Notes: generated by a model not told the origin, from the sequence alone. DNA of 51,545 nt from Bacteroidia bacterium (GCA_025056095.1 JANWVW010000002.1:1-51545), one strand, 5' to 3'; positions 28,569-38,730 are shown, counted from the stretch's first letter. Program-made: numbers and translations.

Positions 28569-29081
28569 ATGTCAGTTTATTTGTTTTACTTTTTAAGTTT
28601 TTTAGCCTTACTTAGTGCCGCTATGGTGATTATTTCTAAAAACCCTGTGCATAGCGTTTTGTATCTAATTCTTACTTTCTTTTGCCTTACAGGGCATTAC
28701 ATTCTGCTTAATGCTCAATTCGTGGCTATTGTAAATATCATTGTATATGCAGGAGCAATTATGGTGCTCTTTCTATTTGTAATAATGTTTTTGAATCTAA
28801 AAGAAAATCCTGAGAAAACCAAAGCCGCTTATCTTAAATTTGCCGCTGTTATTTCAGGTGGAATTTTGCTTACGCTTTTTATAGCTATTTTACGCAAAGT
28901 CGAACTTATGCCTGTAGATTATATTAACTTTGATGCAGAAATCGGGTTAGTAGAAAAATTAGGAAAAGTACTTTATCGGGATTATTTATTGCCCTTTGAG
29001 TTGGCTTCTATCTTGTTCTTAGCTGCTATGGTAGGGGCGGTTATGCTTGGTAAACGCGAAGTAGGCGAGAGAAATTTTTAG
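28569..29081 (+). CDS. nuoJ: NADH-quinone oxidoreductase subunit J
   Basis: 170 residues from ATG 28569, with five membrane helices. It is a small antiporter-adjacent subunit of the complex I membrane arm. Characteristic segments are [41 protein letters not shown] with the conserved glycine pi-bulge region, and a C-terminal helix ending [12 protein letters not shown]. It forms a pair with nuoK (35-base gap) but is separated from nuoI, nuoL and the core cluster. Confidence 0.94.
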   Translation: MSVYLFYFLSFLALLSAAMVIISKNPVHSVLYLILTFFCLTGHYILLNAQFVAIVNIIVYAGAIMVLFLFVIMFLNLKENPEKTKAAYLKFAAVISGGILLTLFIAILRKVELMPVDYINFDAEIGLVEKLGKVLYRDYLLPFELASILFLAAMVGAVMLGKREVGERNF

Positions 29082-29116
29082 CTTATTTTCTAATCACTCA
29101 AACAACTATTATTTTT

Positions 29117-29440
29117 ATGGTTCCCGAGGTTATTAAGCTTGTTCCATTACATTATTACATCTTTTTTGCAGTTGCATTATTCATAATTGGTGTAATAGGT
29201 GTACTTATCCGTCGTAATGCACTAATTATTTTTATGTGCGTAGAGATAATGCTTAATGCTGTAAACATGCTATTTGTAGCTTTTTCAGCTTATCGTTCAG
29301 ATCCAGCGGGACAGGTTTTTGTGTTTTTCATTATGGCAGTTGCTGCAGCTGAGGTAGCTGTAGGTTTAGCTATAGTCGTAATGATTTACCGCAACTTACG
29401 CAGTGTGGATACGAGCTTGCTTAGCAACCTGAAATGGTAA
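29117..29440 (+). CDS. nuoK: NADH-quinone oxidoreductase subunit K
   Basis: 107 residues, three membrane helices, with the two conserved membrane glutamates: one in [11 protein letters not shown] and one in [12 protein letters not shown]. NuoK is part of the proton-translocating path of complex I. It follows nuoJ in the same unit. nuoL, normally next, is on the other strand 11 kb away. Confidence 0.95.
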   Translation: MVPEVIKLVPLHYYIFFAVALFIIGVIGVLIRRNALIIFMCVEIMLNAVNMLFVAFSAYRSDPAGQVFVFFIMAVAAAEVAVGLAIVVMIYRNLRSVDTSLLSNLKW

Positions 29441-29510
29441 AAAGATATTTGTTATTTTACCTTTTAAGTTCATCTAAGAATTTCAGTTACTTCTAAACTT
29501 ATTCTGATTT

Positions 29511-29736
29511 TTAAATCAAGTCTTTTGCTATAATCCTTTTTGCCGTCCTTCCTTGCTCTTGTTGCGAGCTTTCTTCTGCTTTGTTAATGATTGCTCTCCA
29601 ACTCCTTTCGTACTGCATATGTTCCTCTTTGCTTTCTCTATCCTACAATTTCTAAAAAATGCTGCCTTATACCTTTCTCTGGTACCTCTTTTAACTTCAA
29701 TGGTGCATACATTTGCTTATAAAAAGCATTATTTTT
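29511..29736 (-). pseudogene. Relic of an Rpn-type PD-(D/E)XK nuclease/transposase-like gene (C-terminal part)
   Basis: On the minus strand two frames join to give a typical Rpn-family tail. From 29736: FYKQMYAPLKLKEVPEK then GIRQHFLEIVG to TAG at 29640. One frame over, from 29642: DRESKEEHMQYERSWRAI then NKAEESSQQEQGRTAKRI to TAA at 29511. In Rpn proteins (PF12784) a 'L-EVPE' segment and an 'S/TKEE---YE-S' segment precede a charged EEG-rich tail. The frameshift and missing N terminus show decay. The rest of 29441-29812 holds nothing else; the plus-strand frame at 29553-29801 looks spurious. Confidence 0.45.
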
Positions 29737-29812
29737 TCATAAGTACATTTAAGTTTTGTTTTGGTGATAAGCTCTTAGTTCCTAACTTTCGGTATATTTA
29801 GTCTTTTTCGCA

Positions 29813-31813
29813 TCATGTATTTTGTGTTATCTCTTCATTATTTTCTGTCTTTTGGGTAATAGGTTCAGTTTGTGCTTGTGGTTCAGCTTTCTTTTTAAGC
29901 ATCATCATTGCTAAAGGAGGTAAGGTAAGTGAAACTGAAAAATGTCTTCCATGTGAAATAATATTCTCGGATTTGATTTCACCTTCATTTCTTACGCCGC
30001 TTCCCCAGTAGCTCTTGTCGTCGGTGTTAAAGATTTCTACATATGTGGTATTCTCAGGAACACCAATACGATAGTTAAGTCTTACCACGGGGGTGAAGTT
30101 ACATACCACGATTACATAATCTTTGGCATCTTCTGCTTTGCGTATGTAGGAAATAACGGAATTACGTGCATCTTGGAAATCAATCCATTCAAAGCCATCG
30201 GGGCTGAAGGCTTTCTCGTAGAGTGATTTTTCTTTCTTGTAAAGTATGTTTAGGTCTTTGACAAGTTTTTGTACGCCTTGATGAGGCAGGTATTGCAGAA
30301 AATGCCATTCTACACTATAATCATGTTTCCATTCATTAGGCTGAGCTATTTCTGCTCCCATGAAGAGAAGTTTTGTACCTGGATGCGTAAACATATAACC
30401 ATAGAGTAAACGTAAATTAGCGAAGCGTTGCCACTCATCTCCAGGCATACGGCTTAAAAGTGAGCCTTTACCGTGTACTACCTCATCATGCGAAAGAGGA
30501 AGCATAAAGTTTTCAGAAAAAGCATAAGTAAGGCTGAAGGTAATAGTATTTTGGTGGTATTGCCTGTATAATGGATTTTTGCTGAAATAAAGCAACGTAT
30601 CATGCATCCAGCCCATCATCCATTTCATGCCAAAGCCTAATCCGTTCATGTAAACAGGGCGCGAAACACCTCCCCACGCTGTGGATTCCTCAGCAATGGT
30701 CATGGCTGTTGGAAAAGCAGTATAAACTTGTTCGTTCATAGCTTGCAAGAAACTAATTGCCTCTAAGTTTTCTCTACCGCCATAAATGTTGGGTATCCAT
30801 TCACCTGCTTTTCGCGAATAGTCTAAATAAAGCATAGAGGCTACGGCATCTACACGCAAGCCATCGGCATGGTACTTGTCCAACCAAAAAATAGCATTAC
30901 TAATCAAGAAAGCACGTACTTCATTTCTACCATAATTAAAAATAAAGCTATTCCAGTCAGGGTGATAACCTTTGCGCGGGTCTGCATGCTCGTAGAGGGC
31001 TGTACCATCAAAGTTAGCTAATCCGTGTGGATCACTTGGGAAATGTGAAGGAACCCAATCTAATAACACACCAATGTTTTTTTCGTGGAATTTATCTATC
31101 AAATACATAAAGTCTTGAGGTGTACCATAGCGCGAGGAAGGTGCATAATAGCCTGTACATTGATAACCCCATGAGCCAAAGAACGGGTGCTCCATTACAG
31201 GCATAAATTCTACGTGCGTATAGCCCATTTCTGCTACATAATTTACTAACTCCTCGGCTAATTCACGGTAACTTAACGAGTCATTACTTCCTTGGGCATA
31301 TTTGCGTTTCCAAGAACCTATGTGAACTTCATATACTGAAAAAGGGCAATTCAAGGTATTATATTGGTGTCTATTTTGCATCCACTCACCATCGTTCCAT
31401 GTATATTCTAAATCCCATACTACTGAGGCAGTACGCGGAGGTATTTCCCAAGCAAGGGCAAATGGATCTCCTTTTTCTAAGACCTGCCCCCAATAGTTAG
31501 AATAAATTTTGTATTTATATATCATTCCTTTTTTAATGTGAGGAATAAACCCCTCCCAAATACCTGAACTATCTAAACGTGGATAAAGCTGATGCTCTTC
31601 TCCGTTCCAATAGTTAAAATCTCCAATTACACTTACGCGATTAGCATTCGGCGCCCAAACGGCAAAATAACAACCTTTAACTCCATTGAGTTCTATCAGA
31701 TGTGAACCTAACTTTTCGTATAAACGATAGTGCTTTCCTTCTCTAAAAAGATAAATGTCAAAGTCAGAGAATAAGCTATAAGGAATAACTTTTTGTGTTG
31801 CCGTATCTTTCAT
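29813..31813 (-). CDS. glgB: 1,4-alpha-glucan branching enzyme
   Basis: 666 residues. N-terminal CBM48 domain ([20 protein letters not shown]), then a GH13 barrel with nucleophile Asp in [18 protein letters not shown] (~321) and acid Glu in [11 protein letters not shown] (~373), and [13 protein letters not shown] later. A C-terminal beta domain ends in a charged low-complexity tail. It forms alpha-1,6 branches in glycogen and acts on the linear glucan made by GlgE. No signal peptide, so cytoplasmic. Single gene facing the nuoK/relic region; it diverges from hmgA. Confidence 0.95.
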   Translation of the reverse strand: MKDTATQKVIPYSLFSDFDIYLFREGKHYRLYEKLGSHLIELNGVKGCYFAVWAPNANRVSVIGDFNYWNGEEHQLYPRLDSSGIWEGFIPHIKKGMIYKYKIYSNYWGQVLEKGDPFALAWEIPPRTASVVWDLEYTWNDGEWMQNRHQYNTLNCPFSVYEVHIGSWKRKYAQGSNDSLSYRELAEELVNYVAEMGYTHVEFMPVMEHPFFGSWGYQCTGYYAPSSRYGTPQDFMYLIDKFHEKNIGVLLDWVPSHFPSDPHGLANFDGTALYEHADPRKGYHPDWNSFIFNYGRNEVRAFLISNAIFWLDKYHADGLRVDAVASMLYLDYSRKAGEWIPNIYGGRENLEAISFLQAMNEQVYTAFPTAMTIAEESTAWGGVSRPVYMNGLGFGMKWMMGWMHDTLLYFSKNPLYRQYHQNTITFSLTYAFSENFMLPLSHDEVVHGKGSLLSRMPGDEWQRFANLRLLYGYMFTHPGTKLLFMGAEIAQPNEWKHDYSVEWHFLQYLPHQGVQKLVKDLNILYKKEKSLYEKAFSPDGFEWIDFQDARNSVISYIRKAEDAKDYVIVVCNFTPVVRLNYRIGVPENTTYVEIFNTDDKSYWGSGVRNEGEIKSENIISHGRHFSVSLTLPPLAMMMLKKKAEPQAQTEPITQKTENNEEITQNT

Positions 31814-32026
31814 AGGAAATGGAGATTGCAGTTTGTAGTGAGTAGATAGATTTTAACGCGCTTAAAATTAGTTATTTTTTTGAATAGTTTACAAAAACTA
31901 AAAAATAATTCTAATAAATGAAAAGGTAAGCTAAATAACCTGTTTTGTAAGCAAAATATTTTTTGTATTTTTACAACATCTTTTTGCATATTTATACTTC
32001 ATTAACACTCAAACCATTGATTTTAT

Positions 32027-33205
32027 ATGCCTATCTATCATAAATTAGGACAAATCCCTGCCAAAAGGCACATTCAGTTCAAAAAACCTGATGGCACATT
32101 TTATTACGAGCAGTTATTTGGTACTGAAGGCTTTTCAGGTATGTCTTCTTTGCTCTACCACATACATCGCCCCACTATGATACGAGCCTTTGGTGAGGCC
32201 CAAGATACAGCACCCAAAATTGCCATAGAAAAAAATCTAAAACCTATGCGCCTGAAAGGCTTCGATATCCCACCCAAAGATGATTTTTTGGAAAGCCGTA
32301 CCTACTTATTAGTAAACAATGATGTATACATAGGTGTAGCCGCCCCACGCTATTCTGTTACAGACTACTTTTACAAAAATGCCGATGCCGACGAGTTGCT
32401 ATTCATTCATAAAGGTTCAGGAGAATTGAGAACCATGTTAGGCACTATCCCTTTTGAATATGGCGACTATCTAATTATTCCAAGAGGTGTTATCTACCAA
32501 ATTCACTTTAATACTACTGACAACCGCTTATTATTTTTAGAATCATTTAGTCCTATTTATACACCCAAAAAATATCGTAACGCTTTTGGGCAAATGCTAG
32601 AACACGCCCCTTTTTGTGAACGGGATTATAAACTACCTCAAAATTTAGAAACTCACGATGAAATAGGAGAGTTTGTAATAAAAATTCGCAAACAAGGGGT
32701 ACTCCATACCTTAATCTATGCCTCTCACCCTTTTGATATAGTCGGTTGGGACGGATACAACTTCCCTTATGGCTTTTCTATTCATAATTTTGAACCTATT
32801 ACAGGACGTATTCACCAACCTCCCCCCGTTCACCAAACTTTTGAGGCACACAATTTTGTAGTATGCTCTTTCTGCCCAAGGCTTTACGATTATCACCCAC
32901 TTTCTATTCCTGCACCTTACAATCATAGCAATATAGACTCCGACGAAGTGTTATATTATGTAGATGGTGATTTTATGAGCCGAAATGATATCTCCCAAGG
33001 GCAATTTACTTTGCACCCCGGAGGCATTCCCCACGGTCCTCACCCAGGAGCTATGGAACGAAGTATTGGTAAAACACGTACAGATGAGTTAGCCGTAATG
33101 ATTGATACTTTTAGGCCACTCAAAATTACACAAGAAGCCTTAAAGATTGATGATGGCAAGTATTATAAATCATGGTTAGAACCTGAAATGATGGCGAGTC
33201 TTTAA
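32027..33205 (+). CDS. hmgA: Homogentisate 1,2-dioxygenase
   Basis: 392 residues, cupin fold. It opens the aromatic ring of homogentisate to maleylacetoacetate in tyrosine and phenylalanine breakdown, using Fe(II) and O2. Characteristic C-terminal segments carry iron ligands: SDEVLYYVDGDF and LHPGGIPHGPHPGAMERSIG. The N-terminal half fits the family (FYYEQLFGTEGFSG). It stands alone; fumarylacetoacetase, maleylacetoacetate isomerase and HPD are not adjacent. It indicates aerobic life. Confidence 0.93.
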   Translation: MPIYHKLGQIPAKRHIQFKKPDGTFYYEQLFGTEGFSGMSSLLYHIHRPTMIRAFGEAQDTAPKIAIEKNLKPMRLKGFDIPPKDDFLESRTYLLVNNDVYIGVAAPRYSVTDYFYKNADADELLFIHKGSGELRTMLGTIPFEYGDYLIIPRGVIYQIHFNTTDNRLLFLESFSPIYTPKKYRNAFGQMLEHAPFCERDYKLPQNLETHDEIGEFVIKIRKQGVLHTLIYASHPFDIVGWDGYNFPYGFSIHNFEPITGRIHQPPPVHQTFEAHNFVVCSFCPRLYDYHPLSIPAPYNHSNIDSDEVLYYVDGDFMSRNDISQGQFTLHPGGIPHGPHPGAMERSIGKTRTDELAVMIDTFRPLKITQEALKIDDGKYYKSWLEPEMMASL

Positions 33206-33357
33206 GCTTACCGAGTTGTGAAAATAAAGACAAAACAAAAAATAAAAGATGCTCAAAAATTTTAGAATTGAGAAAATTTCTAAATATGATTGAGCATTTA
33301 GAAAATAAACCTTCAAAGGCTCGTTACGAAAGCACCAAACTGAGTGGAGCTCTGTAA

Positions 33358-33407
33358 AGCCTTCTTTTGCCTTTTGAGCCAAGGGTGAGAAAGGCAAAAG
33401 GAAGGCT
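33358..33407. repeat. Long imperfect hairpin between hmgA and the MFS gene
   Basis: AGCCTTCTTTTGCCTTT (33358-33374) pairs with 33390-33407 over 17 bp with one bulged base. The genes on both sides converge on it. A run of A follows on the plus side (33410-33415), but no T run follows the hairpin on either strand, so it may be a processing or termination structure of unusual form. Confidence 0.55.
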
Positions 33408-33467
33408 CAAAAAAACAATCAGTTATTTTTAATATGATTTGAACAAATGTAGTATCTGCAAATTAGT

Positions 33468-35261
33468 TTAGCTGTTAGCTATTTCCTTTTTTTCCTCATC
33501 ATCTACTAAAAATACTAACAAAGCGGCAACAATCATACATATGCCCCCAAAAACAAGCGTGTAAACAGCTTGATTATCAAAGAAATACTCAGTAATAAAA
33601 CCTAAAATTCCCGAAGCTACAATTTGAGGCAGTACAATAAAAAAGTTAAAAATCCCCATATAAATTCCCATTTTATTAGCAGGAAGCGAACCTGCAAGGA
33701 TAGCATACGGCATGGTAAGAATACTTGCCCAAGCAAAACCTACGGCAACCATAGAAAGCAATAGAGCGTCAGGGTTAGGCATAAAGTAGATAGAAATTAG
33801 CCCCACCCCCCCTACAGTAAGCCCTACTTTATGAGCCGTCTTACGGCTAGTGGCACGTGCAAAAGGTGGGAAAAGCAACGCAAAAATAGCAGAGAAGCCG
33901 TTATAGATAGCAAACATTACCCCTACCCAGTCTGCACCATCGTTATATTGCTTACGCATAGCTTTGAGCTCAGAGACAATAAGCACCTTTTCTAAGGTCT
34001 TGGCATCAAGTCCTAATTTTTGTTGCCTATCAGCAGCAGTAAAATAGCTAAAAGTTTCATAGCTTAAATCAATTTGTTTTGAGGGATTTTCTTTAAGTTG
34101 GTTTTGGGCTTTGGCTAATTCCTTGCGAATTTTTTGGGTTCTGAGATTAAATACTTTTTCTTTTTCTATAACATCAGCAAAAAGATTGACTAATTGATTT
34201 TCGCTTAAAATTTTATTGTCTAAAAGCAAATTGATAGTATTTAAGGGCATGGCAGGTTCGTAATCACCTTGGTATTTGAGTTGTAATTGAGATAGGCTTT
34301 CTTTTATTTGGTCATATTCAGCAGCAGCTTTTTTATCCTTGATATTAGCAGAGGTTTCATTTATTAGAACATATAATTTCTCAAAATTAGTATAAGACAT
34401 TCTCATGTCGTAAATATGGCTGGTTACGGCAGAGGTGGTATAAATCCACATAGCAAATAACGCTAACCAAGTGAAAAATTGCACGAAGGCTAATTGAGCC
34501 ATCGTTTTAGGCATGGTGAAAATGTCGCGAGTAATATCCGTAAAGATTTGAAATACACTTCCTTTGGTATGTTCATGCTGTTCTCCATTATAAGCGGCTA
34601 ACTCTTCGGGAGAATATTCTTTGGTTTTAATGACAGACCATAAAACAGATAAGAAAAAAACAAGACCACCGATATAAAATGACCAAACCACAGTAGCAGG
34701 AATTTTGCCCTTGGGAGCTGTACTTTCTAGGCCAATTAAATTAGTCATGATATAAGGTAACATAGAAGCAACTACTGCACCTACACCAATAAAAAAAGTT
34801 TGCATAGCAAAACCAATAGTGCGTTGCTTTTCAGACATCATATCACCTATCAAAGCTCTAAACGGCTCCATAGAGATATTGATAGAAGCATCTAAAATCC
34901 AAAGCATACCTGCGGCAAACCACAAAACACTGGAATGAGGCATAACAAACAAAGCAATAGAGGCTAAAATCGCTCCAATTAGGAAGTAAGGTTTGCGCCT
35001 GCCGAAAGTATTACTCCAAGTGCGGTCACTATAATAACCAATAATAGGTTGAATGAGTAGCCCCGTGGTAGGCGCGGCAATCCAAAGAATAGCTATTTCA
35101 TCGATATTTGCTCCTAAGGTTTCAAAGATACGGCTTACATTAGCGTTTTGAAGTGCAAAGCCAAATTGTATGCCCAAAAAGCCGAAGTTCATGTTCCAAA
35201 TCTGCCAAAAACCGAGTACCGGTTTTTCTTTTTTTACTACAGTGGTAGGCTGCTGTTTCAT
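33468..35261 (-). CDS. SLC45-like MFS sugar transporter with a large TM7-TM8 insert
   Basis: 597 residues from ATG 35261 (MKQQPTTVVKKEKP). The frame extends to 35369, but a promoter at 35300-35329 lies inside that extension, so the shorter start is preferred. Twelve membrane helices are expected. Motifs of the SLC45/GPH-like group are present: FGFALQNANVSRIFETLGA, PIIGYYSDRTWSNTFGRRKPY and YNGFSAIFALLFPPFARATS. Homologues carry maltose or sucrose with protons. Between TM7 and TM8 (about residues 285-440) there is a ~150-residue helical, charged insert that is unusual for the family. With the glucan enzymes, maltose uptake is likely. Confidence 0.85.
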   Translation of the reverse strand: MKQQPTTVVKKEKPVLGFWQIWNMNFGFLGIQFGFALQNANVSRIFETLGANIDEIAILWIAAPTTGLLIQPIIGYYSDRTWSNTFGRRKPYFLIGAILASIALFVMPHSSVLWFAAGMLWILDASINISMEPFRALIGDMMSEKQRTIGFAMQTFFIGVGAVVASMLPYIMTNLIGLESTAPKGKIPATVVWSFYIGGLVFFLSVLWSVIKTKEYSPEELAAYNGEQHEHTKGSVFQIFTDITRDIFTMPKTMAQLAFVQFFTWLALFAMWIYTTSAVTSHIYDMRMSYTNFEKLYVLINETSANIKDKKAAAEYDQIKESLSQLQLKYQGDYEPAMPLNTINLLLDNKILSENQLVNLFADVIEKEKVFNLRTQKIRKELAKAQNQLKENPSKQIDLSYETFSYFTAADRQQKLGLDAKTLEKVLIVSELKAMRKQYNDGADWVGVMFAIYNGFSAIFALLFPPFARATSRKTAHKVGLTVGGVGLISIYFMPNPDALLLSMVAVGFAWASILTMPYAILAGSLPANKMGIYMGIFNFFIVLPQIVASGILGFITEYFFDNQAVYTLVFGGICMIVAALLVFLVDDEEKKEIANS

Positions 35262-35299
35262 AAGTATTTTGCTTTTTGTGTTGTGTTTCAAATGTGGTG

Positions 35300-35329
35300 C
35301 AAAGTACAAAACAGTTAGCAAAAAACAAA
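35300..35329 (-). promoter_or_regulatory. Promoter of the MFS transporter gene
   Basis: Minus strand: TTTG (35329-35326), 19 bases, TACTTTG (35306-35300), a near match to TAnnTTTG. It sits about 39 bases before the preferred ATG at 35261. Confidence 0.5.
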
Positions 35330-35496
35330 AAAATAGAAAAAAAACGAGGTCTATTTGCATTTTTACCACGGTTTCTTTGCAAAATTCCTAAAAGTAGGAT
35401 AATTCGTTTTGTTCTAAGCATCAAAAAGATTTTTTCTTTCATTCAGTTCTATTTTTATCGTTTTTATCTTAAAAAAAAATAAAAAAATTATCAAAA

Positions 35497-35528
35497 ATTG
35501 TATATAAAGATTTTTTTGAGTAAATTTG
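35497..35528 (+). promoter_or_regulatory. Promoter of the membrane/HTH protein gene
   Basis: ATTG (35497-35500), 20 bases, TAAATTTG (35521-35528), an exact -7 consensus. The ATG follows at 35582. Confidence 0.5.
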
Positions 35529-35581
35529 CCTCGGTTGTAAAGGTAATTTCTTTTTACTGTTAAATCCTTCAATTTCTCATT

Positions 35582-36760
35582 ATGATACCTTTTCTGTCAT
35601 TTTTACAATCTCATAGTCCTAAAAATAGCTTTGAACAAGTACAGCAAACTTATCATGAGTTGCGCATTTACCAAGAGGCGGCGCAGTTATTAGCCCCCGT
35701 ACCTTATGCTTTGCGTAAACGGAAGCTATACCAAGCAGCACGTTGGTTTAGCATAGCGTATCACCCTATTTCATTTGTATTGAGCTTGGCAACTGCCGCA
35801 CTCTTAGCTATGATTTTTGCAGGCATTGATACAACTTTTTGGCAACAAAAGACTTGGACCATTAGCACTTGGTTTATGCTTTCAGTTGGAGGCTTATGTG
35901 CAGTTTTGCTCATTATGCTTTTTATAGGGGTAGAAATAGCAAAAAGCCACTATGCAACAGAACTATTTAAGTATCAAGACGATAGCAGTTATGTAAATAA
36001 ACGGCAAAACAAGCTGTATTTGCTTATTTTAGTCATTTTGTCTATTGTTTTAAGTGGAGTAGGTGGAGCATGTGTTAGTTACATTACCTCCGATAAATCG
36101 GAAATTTATCGTACACAATTGCAAATCCAAAAGGATAGCCTTACTCGTAGATATGAACCCCAACTAAAAGAAATTAATTACCACATTTCGCAATTATTAG
36201 CATTACAAGCTAATACTCAATTGCGTCGATGGGGGTTAACAGAACAGGAAAATAAACAACTTTTACGCCTGCAAGAAGAGAAAGCCCAACTCAATAAAAC
36301 CTATCAACAACACCTGCAGGACTGCCAAAATAAATACCAAAAAGCTATTTTGGCAAACGTAGATACCACTAGCAATTATGTATGGATTACAGTAATTATA
36401 GTACTTTTAGCAGAAATCTTAAATATTCGGGCTTATCAAATTCAGTACACATATTTGCATAAAGTACGTGCCGAAGGATTGTGCATGGGTTATATCCAAA
36501 CACAAGAAAGTATTACGAAAAACACAAGTATTACACCATCTACTATTTACTCAACAAAAGAAATAAACACAAATACTACAAAATCCAATAAAAAAACGAA
36601 AAAAATACCTACGAATGATATAGTACTTTCAGAGCAACAAATTTGTACAGCCCGAAAGATGTTAGATATGAAAATGACTACACAAAAAATTGCCCGAATA
36701 TTAAAAGTAAAACCAACTCAAATAAAAAGGCTAAAAGAACAGTTAGAATCAAACACCTGA
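35582..36760 (+). CDS. Unrecognised membrane protein with coiled coil and C-terminal helix-turn-helix
   Basis: 392 residues, family not recognised. About four membrane helices are seen (roughly 63-82, 93-117, 143-166, 264-283). A long charged coiled coil (~175-255) lies between helices three and four. After the last helix comes a low-complexity T/S/N/K linker (~305-345) and a C-terminal HTH-like segment, LSEQQICTARKMLDMKM then TTQKIARILKVKPTQIKRLK, resembling resolvase or sigma-type HTHs. The layout suggests a membrane-bound DNA-binding regulator or a protein from a mobile element. It has its own promoter and a terminator-like hairpin at its stop; codon use looks AT-rich like the neighbours. 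Confidence 0.6.
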   Translation: MIPFLSFLQSHSPKNSFEQVQQTYHELRIYQEAAQLLAPVPYALRKRKLYQAARWFSIAYHPISFVLSLATAALLAMIFAGIDTTFWQQKTWTISTWFMLSVGGLCAVLLIMLFIGVEIAKSHYATELFKYQDDSSYVNKRQNKLYLLILVILSIVLSGVGGACVSYITSDKSEIYRTQLQIQKDSLTRRYEPQLKEINYHISQLLALQANTQLRRWGLTEQENKQLLRLQEEKAQLNKTYQQHLQDCQNKYQKAILANVDTTSNYVWITVIIVLLAEILNIRAYQIQYTYLHKVRAEGLCMGYIQTQESITKNTSITPSTIYSTKEINTNTTKSNKKTKKIPTNDIVLSEQQICTARKMLDMKMTTQKIARILKVKPTQIKRLKEQLESNT

Positions 36761-36776
36761 TTTATCTTTGGTGTTT
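36751..36776 (+). terminator. Probable terminator overlapping a stop codon
   Basis: AAACACC (36751-36757) and GGTGTTT (36770-36776) form a 7-bp stem around the TGA stop, followed by a short T-rich stretch. Confidence 0.4.
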
Positions 36777-36923
36777 TCAAATATATGGGCTACAATTTAT
36801 ACAACTAGAAACGCCACCAAAAGGAAAACTATAAACATCCAGAAATATGGCAAATATTTGCTACAAAAACATCATTGAAAAAATTGATACATCATTAGGA
36901 AAAGTTAAACGAATTGGCTAAGG

Positions 36924-37145
36924 CTACAACTTTATACCATATTCCAAGTGTTGATATTGTTCTCTATTTGAGATATTCAAAAGTTTCTGTTGCAAGTAAA
37001 AATGTTTTATATTAAACAAAAAGTGATTTTGTAAATTTTCCAAATATAAAATTTGATTTTCAGTCAGTTCCGATTTCTAAAAAATCAAAACCTCCGTTAG
37101 TTGAGTATAAATATTAAAGCCGATAGTAGTAGAATTTGGTAGTTC
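36924..37145 (-). pseudogene. Unidentified gene relic downstream of nuoN
   Basis: In the 572-base gap 36761-37332 a minus-strand frame runs from 37145 to TAG at 36924 with one internal TAG (37079-37077): ELPNSTTIGFNIYTQLTEV, stop, then KSELTENQILYLENLQNHF and on to QHLEYGIKL. The composition looks protein-like (helical, Q/N/L-rich), but the family is not recognised and no start is seen. A plus-strand frame here also reads fairly openly, so the call is weak. TTAAGATAA recurs near 37230 and 37300. Nothing else is seen in the gap. Confidence 0.25.
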
Positions 37146-37332
37146 TTACTTTTATAGCAACTTTTCACAACATTTACTAAAAAAGCCCTTACTATAAGCA
37201 GACTTCTTTTACAAGCAATAGTTAAATCTTAAGATAAACATAAATTTTGCTTAAAATGTGAGATAGAAAAATCAAAATAACTTGTAACATTAAAGTTAAG
37301 ATAAGCGTCTTGAGATAAAACCAACCTGAAAC

Positions 37333-38730
37333 TTACCGTAGTAGTCCTAAAAATATATCTGGCGATAGACCTAAGATGATAGTCAGCAAGGTAGTAATTA
37401 GTAAGGTAAAAATAAAGGGTGTACTTACTTCAATTTTTTCATTATTGCTTTCTTTAAGATACATCGCAATAATTACCTTAAAATAGTAATAAATCCCAAC
37501 AGAAGACATGAGCACTGCAAACACAAGCATAGAGTACATACCGCGTTCAAAGGCTACTGAAAAGATTTGTAACTTGCCAATAAATCCTGCCGTAAGCGGA
37601 ATTCCTGCCAAAGAAAGCATAGCTACTGTCATGACAAAGGCTAAAAACGGATTTTTTTGGGCTAAACCATTAAAGCTATCAAAACTTTCGGATTTTTTAG
37701 GATAGGTTACTAAAATCAATACGCCAAAAGCTGAAACCGTAGCCAAAGAATAGGAAAGTGAATAAAACAAAATACTTTCCTGAGAACGTGCTACCAACGA
37801 AAGAACGGCTAGTAACAAATAGCCCGCATGAGAGATACTAGAATAAGCCATCATTCGCTTGAAATTGTCTTGATAGGCAGCGGTTACATTCCCAATAAGT
37901 AAAGTTAATACCGTAATTAGCCAAAAGGCATAGTACCAAAAACTATACACCGCAGAGGTGGCAGTAATAGCGAGGATAACTTTGTACAATGCCGCAAAAC
38001 CTGCTGTTTTGACTATGGTGGACATAAAAGCCGTAAAAAACGAGGGTGCGCCTTCATATACGTCAGGTGTCCAGAAATGAAAGGGGGCGGCTGAGACTTT
38101 GAACAAAATTCCTATCAAAAGCATGGCTATCCCTAATTTGAATAGGTTGTCTGTAATTCCTCCTGCCCCCACAAAGTTTCGTATTTCAGTAAGGCTAAAC
38201 CCACCCGTAGAGCCATAGATAAATGCAATTCCAAATAAGAGCCAACCTGTGGCAAAAGCACCCATTAAAAAGTATTTCAATGCTGCCTCGTTCGATTTAA
38301 GGTTGCGTTTGTCGCTTCCCGTGAGTACATACATAGAAATTGACAAAATTTCTACCCCTACAAAAAGCATAAGCATATTTTCATAGCTTACCATCATAAC
38401 TGCCCCAACTAACGAAAAAAGCAAAATGGCATAGTATTCGGCAGGTTGTGCTTCTTTTTCACTTAAATATTTTTGTGAAAGGGGTAAAAGCAGCAAAGTA
38501 GTCAGCAACAAAATGCCACTAAACAAAATGGAAATGTTGTCTGTGGACATCATGTTGTTGTTAATGGCTTTATCAAATTCAATAATTGGCTTGTTCCAAT
38601 CTAAAAAATTGACTACCAAAGTAATGAATGTAAAAGTAAAAGCGGCTATGAGCAAAATATTTCTATTTTTGAGAAAGCCCAAAAACAAATTGATAATGCC
38701 AAAGACAGAAAGCAGTATGATAGGTAGCAT
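37333..38730 (-). CDS. nuoN: NADH-quinone oxidoreductase subunit N
   Basis: 465 residues with about 14 membrane helices; an antiporter-like proton-pumping subunit of complex I. Visible family features are VGVEILSISMYVLTGS, AALKYFLMGAFATGWLLFG, APFHFWTPDVYEGAP with the helix-breaking loop, and FKRMMAYSSISHAGYLLLA. Last gene of the nuoL-nuoM-nuoN unit. Intact and of usual length. Confidence 0.95.
   Translation of the reverse strand: MLPIILLSVFGIINLFLGFLKNRNILLIAAFTFTFITLVVNFLDWNKPIIEFDKAINNNMMSTDNISILFSGILLLTTLLLLPLSQKYLSEKEAQPAEYYAILLFSLVGAVMMVSYENMLMLFVGVEILSISMYVLTGSDKRNLKSNEAALKYFLMGAFATGWLLFGIAFIYGSTGGFSLTEIRNFVGAGGITDNLFKLGIAMLLIGILFKVSAAPFHFWTPDVYEGAPSFFTAFMSTIVKTAGFAALYKVILAITATSAVYSFWYYAFWLITVLTLLIGNVTAAYQDNFKRMMAYSSISHAGYLLLAVLSLVARSQESILFYSLSYSLATVSAFGVLILVTYPKKSESFDSFNGLAQKNPFLAFVMTVAMLSLAGIPLTAGFIGKLQIFSVAFERGMYSMLVFAVLMSSVGIYYYFKVIIAMYLKESNNEKIEVSTPFIFTLLITTLLTIILGLSPDIFLGLLR

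Noticed and set aside
29553-29801. 82-codon plus-strand frame after nuoK
   Set aside because: Hydrophobic, without homology, and antisense to the Rpn-like relic, which reads better.
33176-33397. 73-codon minus-strand frame after hmgA
   Set aside because: Formed mainly by the long hairpin and the hmgA 3' end; no homology or control signals.
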